The notes beneath the pieces were generated by a model, which saw only the letters and a program-made list of their open reading frames with translations, was not told the DNA's origin and did no database searches. This document shows positions 25,744 to 32,472 of a stretch of 53,849 bases of DNA, in pieces. How positions within the stretch are numbered: the stretch's first letter is position 1; each line of letters begins with the position of its first letter. The stretch covers positions 1 through 53,849 of the forward strand of contig JALSJD010000185.1 of assembly GCA_026989535.1 (NCBI GenBank), given 5' to 3'. Origin of the DNA: Cyclobacteriaceae bacterium (GTDB lineage: Bacteria; Bacteroidota; Bacteroidia; Cytophagales; Cyclobacteriaceae). The translations under genes and the position numbers were made by a program.

Positions 25744-27366
25744 TTATTTTGGGTTAAATTCTTTTATAGAGGGTCTTTTCTCTCGCAAAAACTCAGGTCT
25801 TTTTTCGATATTGGCAGGAATCTCCTTGATTGCCTCTTGATATTCAATTTTTGTTTTTTGATCAATATCATTCTCTAACAAATCAGATTTTTCAGGCTTT
25901 TCTTCTCCCCTCCATTTAAAGCCGTTTAGTTTTATATCATCAGGTTTTAACTCTTGTGGAGGAATAAACTTGCCTTCTGGTTTTACCAAAAAAGAGGCGT
26001 CTATTAACTTGCGGTCTTTAAATCTTAACGTAATATCACTGCATATAATATTATTCATTCCAACTAGTGCAAGGGTTTTTTCATCTCGCATAAAAAAAAT
26101 ACTCTCCCCATTGCCATACACATTTACTAAGCTTAACTCCTCCTCTTTAAACCAAGCCACCATGCTTCTGCCTTTAATTTGATTATAATATTGGGCAGAA
26201 TCTGCAGAAGCAACAAAGGCCTTTGGGTAGAGTTCCATTTTATGAAGTGAGTTGTTCTCCAAAAAAATATCAATGGTATCGCCAGACATTTGATTTTCGC
26301 CAGACCATAGCACAGGATCCCCAAATAAAGTCATTATTGAGTCGGCTACAAAATAGGCTATTGAGTCGCTTACGCCACGCAAATCCTTTTTAAATATTTT
26401 TACATTGGAGTAGGCGAGTAGCCGTTTACTCGCATTATCATCGCCATCTATCGAAACCAATGTATCGGCAGTCATATAGAGCGTATCGGCCTTATCAATC
26501 ATCTTTAATAAAGGCTTATCAAAAATCTTTGTTGTTTTTGTGACCTTGTTCATAATGGCTTTTTGCCCAGTAATTATGATGTTTTGATTTTTAGAAAGCA
26601 TATACACATTGCCAATAGCTGTGTATTCTTTGCGTATATCATCCAGCATCATTTTGTTGCCTTTCATATAATACGATTCCGTTTCGGCAATACCTTTATA
26701 TAGGTTAGAGCTTTTTCTTTTGGTTTCGTAAATACCTTCGGTATAATTAAACACATTGCCATCAACATCGGTTATTATGGTAGGCGCCACAAAATATACG
26801 ATGCCCGTTTTGGTGTTATACACTAGGGTATCTGATTGTAAGGTTTTTTCTTTATTAGTGCCAACCACATTAGTTTTAAAAGAAGAAAAGTTAGAATTTG
26901 TATTGAAGTATCCTTTTTCACTGGTAAGTATGTTGGTGGAGTCAACCACTTTGCCTTTATTAAAATAAGTAGCTATTTTGGTATTTCTATCATAATCTAA
27001 AAAATCGGTAAATAGCTGCATTTGGTCTAGCTTGGTAAGAACTACATTGCTCCTAAGCTTTGCAATTTTTGTATTGCCATCGTAGTGTAAAGTTTGGGCT
27101 GTTACAATTATCGAATCGCCATCTATTATTTTTACATGCCCATAGGCATCTAAATAATTAGTTTTTTTAACAAGTACAGCAGAATCGCAGTAAAAGATGG
27201 TGCCTTTGTGCGTAAATTTAACATTATCAGTGACTATGGTATAATTAACCCCGTCCTTTCGTTTCCCTGTTAAATTCCCAGCTTTCTCAAGCTTAATTTT
27301 TTTTTGAGCACTCACATTAGTACTCATAATAAAGAAGGCAAAAAGCGTGATAATTAGAAAGCGCAT
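25744..27366 (-). CDS. OstA-like protein (LptA/LptD N-terminal type, LPS transport)
   Basis: 540 residues with a signal peptide (FAFFIMSTNVSAQ). The mature protein is a series of OstA/LptA-like beta-jellyroll repeats: NVKFTHKGTIFYCDSAVLVKK, AYGHVKIIDGDSIIVTAQTL, DYDRNTKIATYFNKGKVVDS and KGNKMMLDDI...AIGNVYMLSKNQ. The C-terminal 70 residues are charged and Pro/Glu/Lys-rich (ELKPDDIKLNGFKW...). It probably forms part of the periplasmic bridge carrying lipopolysaccharide to LptD. A TAGCTTTG box (27398-27405, minus) lies 31 nt before the ATG. The divergent neighbour is tilS. Confidence 0.85.
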   Translation of the reverse strand: MRFLIITLFAFFIMSTNVSAQKKIKLEKAGNLTGKRKDGVNYTIVTDNVKFTHKGTIFYCDSAVLVKKTNYLDAYGHVKIIDGDSIIVTAQTLHYDGNTKIAKLRSNVVLTKLDQMQLFTDFLDYDRNTKIATYFNKGKVVDSTNILTSEKGYFNTNSNFSSFKTNVVGTNKEKTLQSDTLVYNTKTGIVYFVAPTIITDVDGNVFNYTEGIYETKRKSSNLYKGIAETESYYMKGNKMMLDDIRKEYTAIGNVYMLSKNQNIIITGQKAIMNKVTKTTKIFDKPLLKMIDKADTLYMTADTLVSIDGDDNASKRLLAYSNVKIFKKDLRGVSDSIAYFVADSIMTLFGDPVLWSGENQMSGDTIDIFLENNSLHKMELYPKAFVASADSAQYYNQIKGRSMVAWFKEEELSLVNVYGNGESIFFMRDEKTLALVGMNNIICSDITLRFKDRKLIDASFLVKPEGKFIPPQELKPDDIKLNGFKWRGEEKPEKSDLLENDIDQKTKIEYQEAIKEIPANIEKRPEFLREKRPSIKEFNPK

Positions 27367-27397
27367 CTATTAATAAAGAGTTATTTTAATAAAGTTT

Positions 27398-27405
27398 CAA
27401 AGCTA
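27398..27405 (-). promoter_or_regulatory. -7 promoter box of the OstA-like gene
   Basis: Minus-strand TAGCTTTG matches TAnnTTTG, 31 nt before the start codon. A minus-strand TTTG (27420-27423) is 14 nt upstream, too close for a regular -33 element. Confidence 0.4.
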
Positions 27406-27450
27406 ATACATAGTACACTCAAATAACGGAAGAAATTGATTAGGCTATAT

Positions 27451-27617
27451 CGACAAAGAAGGCTGGTTGCCTTTTTGTCGATTATAACGAAGCAGATAAG
27501 TGCTTTAACCTAACCCAAGGGGCTTTTTCTGAGGATCGTGCGCTTCGTTGTGCTTTCTAGCCAGGCAACCAGCCTGCCTTTGAAACCACGCCTCGATCAC
27601 AAACCTCAGAAAAAGCC
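27451..27617. repeat. Interlocked inverted repeats between divergent genes
   Basis: A strong hairpin, CGACAAAGAAGGC-TGGTT-GCCTTTTTGTCG, spans 27451-27480. The 12-mer AGGCTGGTTGCC (27460-27471) is also the exact complement of GGCAACCAGCCT (27564-27575), and GGCTTTTTCTGAGG (27521-27534) is the exact complement of 27604-27617. The order A-B-A'-B' gives pseudoknot topology. No gene is present in the 297-bp gap. Confidence 0.65.
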
Positions 27618-27630
27618 AGAGGGGACAAGC

Positions 27631-27651
27631 AATTAATAGAGGTGTCCTGTA
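27631..27651 (+). repeat. AATTAATAGAG motif upstream of tilS
   Basis: AATTAATAGAGGTGTCCTGT, related to the copies at 24841-24900 and 32292-32312. It ends directly before the tilS -7 box. Confidence 0.5.
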
Positions 27652-27659
27652 TATTTTTG
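27652..27659 (+). promoter_or_regulatory. -7 promoter box of tilS
   Basis: TATTTTTG fits TAnnTTTG exactly and ends 4 nt before the tilS ATG, so the mRNA is likely leaderless. Confidence 0.45.
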
Positions 27660-27663
27660 AGTT

Positions 27664-28980
27664 ATGGTTGAAAAACTTTTTTCATTTTTTAAAAGCAATA
27701 ATATTGCCAATAAAGCAAATTTTTTGGTAGCCATAAGCGGTGGAGTAGATTCGGTTGTTTTAAGCTACTTGCTAAAAGAAGCTGCTATTGATTTTGCCCT
27801 TGCACATTGTAATTTTAATTTGCGTGGTAAAGAGGCTAACGCAGATCAAGCATTTGTAGAAAAGCTGGCGTATGAATTTGGCGTTAAAATTTATACAACC
27901 TCTTTTGATACAGAACAAATAGCTAAATCACGGGGTGTTTCAATCCAAATGGCTGCTAGAGCACTTAGGTATTCGTGGTTTGAAAAAATTAGAAAAGAGT
28001 TTTCGTATGATTATATTTTTACGGGGCATCATAAAGGAGATGTAGCAGAAACTATTTTGTTTAACTTAACAAAAGGCACAGGTATTGAGGGGTTGCATGG
28101 CATAAAACCAGTAGTTGGCCACTTGGTAAGGCCGCTGCTTTTTGCTACACGAACACAAATTATTAAATATGCTACCAGCCGAAAGCTTGCTTGGAGAGAG
28201 GACAGCTCCAATGAGGCAGTAAAATATAGTAGAAATAAAATTAGGCATCTGGTACTACCGGTTTTGGAAGAAATAAACCCCAAAGCACAAGAATCTATCT
28301 ATAATGCCAGCCAACGAGTGTTAGAAGCAGAGGTGTTTTTAAAGCACGCATTAGAGTTGGTTTTACCCTTGCTCGTAAAAAAAAGACAAGAAGATGTGCT
28401 GGTTGACCTAAAAACTTTAGAGGCAATACCTGGCAATACTTATGTGCTCTATAAAATTTTAAAGCCGTTTGGGTTTACTTATTTGCAAACGCAAGCTATT
28501 ATATCATCTATACATGGCTTGCCTGGTAAATTATTTTATTCAGCCAGCTATGTGGCTAATTTAGATAGGTCTCATCTTATTGTATCTCCTCTAAGCCAAG
28601 AAAATGTAATTTATACACTTAATGAATCTCAAAATAGTTTAAAAACCAATACCCTCGAAATAAGTTGTAAAACCATTGCTAATAAGCAATATACCATTGT
28701 ACCATCTCCTAAAATAGTAGCTTTAGATAAAGATAAACTCAAGTTTCCGTTAGTGTTACGGCACTGGAAACAAGGCGATGTGTTTTATCCTTTAGGTATG
28801 AAAGGCAAAAAAAAGTTAAGCGACTTTATGATTGATGCTAAAATTCCTGTAAACTTGAAAGGCAAGCTTTGGGTTTTAGTTTCACAAAATGAAATTGTAG
28901 CCCTATTAAATTACAGAATTAGCGACCGTTTTAAAATTACAGAAGCAACAAAACGTATTTATGAGCTAACCCTTAAGTAA
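27664..28980 (+). CDS. tilS: tRNA(Ile)-lysidine synthase
   Basis: 438 residues. The N-terminal PP-loop ATP pyrophosphatase motif is SGGVDS (about 25-30), followed by the family signatures HCNFNLRG and FTGHHKGDVAET. The C-terminal substrate-binding domain is present (LRHWKQGDVFYPLGMKGKKKLSDFMIDAKIP). The enzyme changes C34 of the tRNA-Ile CAU anticodon to lysidine, so that it reads AUA, and is essential in most bacteria. The next gene starts 2 bp after its stop. Confidence 0.96.
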   Translation: MVEKLFSFFKSNNIANKANFLVAISGGVDSVVLSYLLKEAAIDFALAHCNFNLRGKEANADQAFVEKLAYEFGVKIYTTSFDTEQIAKSRGVSIQMAARALRYSWFEKIRKEFSYDYIFTGHHKGDVAETILFNLTKGTGIEGLHGIKPVVGHLVRPLLFATRTQIIKYATSRKLAWREDSSNEAVKYSRNKIRHLVLPVLEEINPKAQESIYNASQRVLEAEVFLKHALELVLPLLVKKRQEDVLVDLKTLEAIPGNTYVLYKILKPFGFTYLQTQAIISSIHGLPGKLFYSASYVANLDRSHLIVSPLSQENVIYTLNESQNSLKTNTLEISCKTIANKQYTIVPSPKIVALDKDKLKFPLVLRHWKQGDVFYPLGMKGKKKLSDFMIDAKIPVNLKGKLWVLVSQNEIVALLNYRISDRFKITEATKRIYELTLK

Positions 28981-28982
28981 TA

Positions 28983-29507
28983 ATGTTTAACCCTTTTAAA
29001 AAAACATACGAAGTTGATGAGCTCAAAATGTTGTCTTTCTTAGGCAACCTTATTTTGTTTTCCTCCTTAACCAAAGACGAACGCGCCCTTTTTTTACCTC
29101 ATTTGCACAAACGCACGTATGCTAAAGACGAAATTGTATTTTTAAGAAACGATCCGGCCCATGCACTTTATATTTTAACAGATGGGGAGGTAGCACTTAC
29201 CTTAGACAACGAAAAAAGTGTAGAGGTAATCACTCATTTAGATAGTGGTAGTATTTTTGGAGAAACATGTATTCTTAAAGAAAAAAAGCGTTTGGCAAAT
29301 GCAGTTTCATTAAGCGATAATTCTACTATGTATGTTTTGCCCCAAGTGAGCATTTATGATATTTTTGCCTCAAATATTAAAATAAAGGTAAAAATGCTGG
29401 AGGCTGCAGCTAATTTATACCACGATGTAAATGGCGATATTTTAAAAACATATCGAGAGGCAGAAGGCTTTTTTTATATGTCAAACGTGTATCATCACAA
29501 ACCATAA
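28983..29507 (+). CDS. Cyclic nucleotide-binding domain protein without DNA-binding domain
   Basis: 174 residues. A single cNMP-binding beta-roll runs from about 24 to 125: VFLRNDPAHALYILTDGEVALTL and the GSIFGETCILKEKKRLANAVS segment, which corresponds to the phosphate-binding cassette. The remaining 45 residues form helices (KVKMLEAAANLYHDVNGDILKTYREAEG) with no helix-turn-helix, so this is not a normal Crp/Fnr transcription factor. It may be a ligand-sensing adaptor. It directly follows tilS (2-bp gap), so it is expressed with it. Confidence 0.82.
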   Translation: MFNPFKKTYEVDELKMLSFLGNLILFSSLTKDERALFLPHLHKRTYAKDEIVFLRNDPAHALYILTDGEVALTLDNEKSVEVITHLDSGSIFGETCILKEKKRLANAVSLSDNSTMYVLPQVSIYDIFASNIKIKVKMLEAAANLYHDVNGDILKTYREAEGFFYMSNVYHHKP

Positions 29508-29596
29508 ATCGGCTATCTTTTTTTGTTATGTTAACACCCCCTCTTCTTTCCTTATTTTATTCGTTTTGAAGCCAATAAAATGTGGGTTTCATTTTG

Positions 29597-29604
29597 TATT
29601 TTTG
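29597..29604 (+). promoter_or_regulatory. -7 promoter box of mdh
   Basis: TATTTTTG fits TAnnTTTG, 61 nt before the mdh ATG. A TTTTG lies at 29564-29568, 28 nt upstream, farther than the usual -33 spacing. Confidence 0.35.
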
Positions 29605-29665
29605 TTATAGTATTTTTTGTTGCTATTGGGGCAATATTTACAAACAAAATTAAATTTTAAAACAC

Positions 29666-30595
29666 ATGAAAGTAACTGTAGTAGGAGCAGGCAATGTAGG
29701 AGCAACCTGTGCCGATGTTTTGGCTTATCGCGAAATTGCTAATGAAGTAGTTTTGGTTGATATTAAAGAAGGCGTAGCCGAAGGAAAAGCGTTAGATATT
29801 TTTCAAAAGGCACCAATCAATTTATATGATACTCGTACTATCGGCACTACCGGTGATTACAGCAAAACTGCTGGTTCTGATGTAGTTGTGATAACATCTG
29901 GGTTGCCTCGTAAGCCAGGTATGACACGCGATGACCTAATTCAGACCAATGCAGGCATTGTAAAGTCGGTAACTGAAAGTGTGATTCAACATTCTCCAGA
30001 CGCTATTTTAATCATTGTTTCTAACCCTTTAGATGTAATGACATACCAAGCGCATTTATCGTCTAAATTACCAAAAACAAAGGTAATTGGTATGGCTGGC
30101 ATTTTAGACACTGCTCGTTATAGAGCCTTTTTGGCAGAAGCGTTGGATGTGTCTCCAAAAGATATTCAGGCAGTATTAATGGGTGGGCATGGCGATACCA
30201 TGGTGCCATTGCCACGTTATACAACCGTAGGCGGCATTCCTGTTACGGAGTTAATTGGTAAAGAAGAATTAGAGGCCATTATTGAGCGCACCAAATTTGG
30301 CGGAGGCGAGCTTGTTAAACTAATGGGCACTTCTGCTTGGTACGCACCAGGTGCAGCTGCGGCTCAAATGGTAGAAGCTATTATTAGAGATCAGCGCAGG
30401 GTATTCCCAGTTTGCATTAAACTAGATGGAGAGTACGGCATTGACGATTGTTATTTAGGCGTTCCTGTTATTTTAGGTAAAAATGGTGTTGAAAAAGTAC
30501 TGGAGCTTGAGCTAAATGCCGATGAAAAAGAAATGTTAGAAGTATCGAGGGGTCATGTAAAAGAAGTAATGGCTGTTTTAGATAATTTAAACTAA
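29666..30595 (+). CDS. mdh: Malate dehydrogenase
   Basis: 309 residues, of the lactate dehydrogenase-like malate dehydrogenase subgroup. The Rossmann motif is GAGNVGAT (7-14), with Asp32 selecting NAD. The substrate residues are R82 and R88 in GLPRKPGMTRDD, R151, and the catalytic H175 in GGHGDTMVPL. Arg at 82 with PRKPGM is the malate-type loop; lactate dehydrogenases carry Gln there. It interconverts malate and oxaloacetate in the TCA cycle. It is monocistronic: it has a -7 box upstream and a clear terminator downstream. Confidence 0.97.
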   Translation: MKVTVVGAGNVGATCADVLAYREIANEVVLVDIKEGVAEGKALDIFQKAPINLYDTRTIGTTGDYSKTAGSDVVVITSGLPRKPGMTRDDLIQTNAGIVKSVTESVIQHSPDAILIIVSNPLDVMTYQAHLSSKLPKTKVIGMAGILDTARYRAFLAEALDVSPKDIQAVLMGGHGDTMVPLPRYTTVGGIPVTELIGKEELEAIIERTKFGGGELVKLMGTSAWYAPGAAAAQMVEAIIRDQRRVFPVCIKLDGEYGIDDCYLGVPVILGKNGVEKVLELELNADEKEMLEVSRGHVKEVMAVLDNLN

Positions 30596-30620
30596 GAGAT
30601 TGTTATAAAATAAAAGTTAA

Positions 30621-30651
30621 GCCCTGTATTTAAGTATGCAGGGCTTTTTTT
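30621..30651 (+). terminator. Rho-independent terminator after mdh
   Basis: GCCCTG (30621-30626) pairs with CAGGGC (30639-30644), with extra pairing towards the loop, and is followed by seven Ts. It lies 25 bp beyond the mdh stop. Confidence 0.85.
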
Positions 30652-30676
30652 ATCTTCACAAAAAAATAACTAAAGT

Positions 30677-31999
30677 TTGTATTTTAAAGATATAATTATT
30701 GGGTTTATAGTTGCACTCATCTTACTAATGGTTGCATTAGGAGTTAGAAATTTTGTGACCAATGAGTTTAATAGAAAATACTTTCTACCTGCTTTACTTT
30801 TTAAGATGGTGGGAGCATTATTACTAGGTCTTTTATACCATTTTTATTATGGAGGTGGCGATACATTTACATACTTTACTCGTGGTGCTATTCATATTTA
30901 CGATGCCTTTTGGGATAAACCTATGCTTGCATGGCATTTGCTTTTTGGAGAAACAGATTATGGGCATGGGGTATATAACTATGCTTCCAAAATTTGGATG
31001 TATAATGACCCTTCTTCTTATATAATTGTAAGAATTGCCGCTTTTATAAGTCTTTTTGTTGGGGGCTCTTATGTGGCTACATCTTTGGTGTTTGCTGTTT
31101 TGTCATTTACAGGTATTTGGGCAATGTACGTTTCTTTTGTAAAATTATTTCCTGGTAAAGAATGGCACCTGGCGTTGGCCATTCTATTTATTCCATCCAC
31201 CGTTTTTTGGGGCTCGGGTATTTTAAAAGATACCGTAACTTTTGGGTTTTTAGGGTGGGCAACTACCGCTTTTATATATTTAATATATGGCAAAACAAAA
31301 AGAGTAGTTTGGTTAGTGGTTCTTGGTTTTTCTCTTTTTGTTATTTATAAAATTAAAATATACATAGTTATGAGCCTGCTGCCTGCCATGATTTTGTGGG
31401 CATATTTTGTTTATATTAAAAAAGTTAGCAACCCCGTAGCACGTTTTATGATTGCACCCTTTGTAATTGCCATTACAGTTATTTTATCGGGGTATGCCGT
31501 ATATACCGTAGGGGTAGATAATAAAAAATATGCGGTAGAGAATTTAGCTAAAACAGTACGTGTTACCGCCTATGATGTAGGAAGGTTTACTGGAAAAAAT
31601 GCTGGGAGCAGGTATGATTTAGGAGATTTGGACGATTCGTTAGTGGGCATGCTTAAGCTAGGGCCTGCTGCTATAAACGTAGCCCTGTTTAGGCCTTATT
31701 TATGGGAAGTTAGTAACCCACTTATGTTATTGGCTTCATTAGAAGGCCTCGTATTTTTTATAGTATTAATGATGATTATTGTGCGAAGCAGGTATAATTT
31801 ATGGGGAGTGCTTAGCAACCCTGCCATCATCTTTAGTTTAATCTTCTCCTTAACATTTGCTTTTGCCGTAGGCATATCAACCTATAATTTTGGTACTCTT
31901 TTTAGATATAAAGTACCTCTAATGCCATTTTTTGGTATTTTTTTGGCCATCGCATGGGTATCAACAACAACTGCTAGTAAAGAAGAAAAAAATGTTTAA
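30677..31999 (+). CDS. Polytopic membrane protein of unknown function
   Basis: 440 residues with about ten hydrophobic segments spread along the whole length and a soluble patch at about 280-325 (KKYAVENLAKTVRVTAYDVGRFTGKNAGSRYDLGDLDDS). A loop YYGGGDTFTYFTRG follows the second membrane segment, and WGSGILKDTVTFGF lies mid-protein. The architecture recalls membrane glycosyltransferases or polysaccharide polymerases, and two glycosyltransferases lie downstream, but no family motif is certain. The frame opens at a TTG (30677); an ATG at 30728 is an alternative that would cut into the first membrane segment. Hairpins follow the stop. Confidence 0.7.
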   Translation: MYFKDIIIGFIVALILLMVALGVRNFVTNEFNRKYFLPALLFKMVGALLLGLLYHFYYGGGDTFTYFTRGAIHIYDAFWDKPMLAWHLLFGETDYGHGVYNYASKIWMYNDPSSYIIVRIAAFISLFVGGSYVATSLVFAVLSFTGIWAMYVSFVKLFPGKEWHLALAILFIPSTVFWGSGILKDTVTFGFLGWATTAFIYLIYGKTKRVVWLVVLGFSLFVIYKIKIYIVMSLLPAMILWAYFVYIKKVSNPVARFMIAPFVIAITVILSGYAVYTVGVDNKKYAVENLAKTVRVTAYDVGRFTGKNAGSRYDLGDLDDSLVGMLKLGPAAINVALFRPYLWEVSNPLMLLASLEGLVFFIVLMMIIVRSRYNLWGVLSNPAIIFSLIFSLTFAFAVGISTYNFGTLFRYKVPLMPFFGIFLAIAWVSTTTASKEEKNV

Positions 32000-32031
32000 T
32001 CGCAGGGCGATAGCCTTTCTGGTTTAATTCC

Positions 32032-32109
32032 CCGACCCTTGTGGGGTCGGAAATAAATTTGTTTGCGTAGCAAACTCCTATAATACCCCGATGGCTCTGC
32101 CTCGGGGTA
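32032..32109 (+). terminator. Cluster of three hairpins after the membrane-protein gene
   Basis: CCGACCC/GGGTCGG (32032-32038 with 32044-32050), GTTTG/CAAAC (32061-32075) and TACCCCGA/TCGGGGTA (32084-32091 with 32102-32109). The first lies 33 bp after the stop and could end transcription. U-runs are weak. Confidence 0.45.
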
Positions 32110-32120
32110 GTTTATTAAAA

Positions 32121-32389
32121 ATGGCTCTGATATAAATGTGGGTACTACCTACGGTACTTTAAAAATCAACGCTTCTTTGCTAGTGCAAACAGTTTAGCCC
32201 AAAACCATCGAAACTAACTGTTTTTTATTTTTTACTTCATTTTTCTAAAATCGATGTTCTGTATTCGATATTATTTCTAACCTGATAAATCAATTAATAG
32301 AGATGCCCTTATGTAAATATCGAATATCAAACACCGATTAACGATTTTAGAAGTAAACAAAACACCACATTAATTTATATCAGAGCCAT
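32121..32389. repeat. Large imperfect inverted repeat (about 270 bp)
   Basis: ATGGCTCTGATATAAAT (32121-32137) is the exact complement of 32373-32389. Inside, the arms continue with gaps: TTTACTTC...CTAAAATCG...TATTCGATATT on the left matches ATATCGAATA...CGATTTTAG-AAGTAAA on the right. The centre carries AATTAATAGAGATGCCCTTA (32292-32311). It may be a miniature mobile element; only one copy is in the window. Confidence 0.65.
32292..32312 (+). repeat. AATTAATAGAG motif inside the large inverted repeat
   Basis: AATTAATAGAGATGCCCTTA, same family as 24841-24900 and 27631-27651. Confidence 0.5.
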
Positions 32390-32460
32390 AAAAATTTATG
32401 CAACATAAATAATATGCCAAAGAATCGGGTTCAGGTTAGTATGTTTTATTTTCATTAGTA

Positions 32461-32468
32461 TAGTTTTG
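32461..32468 (+). promoter_or_regulatory. -7 promoter box of the BatA-like operon
   Basis: TAGTTTTG, an exact TAnnTTTG match, ends 4 nt before the ATG at 32473. It should drive the gene cluster 32473-37777. Confidence 0.5.
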
Positions 32469-32472
32469 GTTT

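Larger units (their letters stand above)
32000..32472. other. Structured intergenic region before the BatA-like gene
   Basis: 473 bp without a gene. It begins with three hairpins (32032-32050, 32061-32075, 32084-32109), followed by a large imperfect inverted repeat (32121-32389) containing an AATTAATAGAG motif, and ends in a TAGTTTTG promoter box at 32461-32468. Confidence 0.65.
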
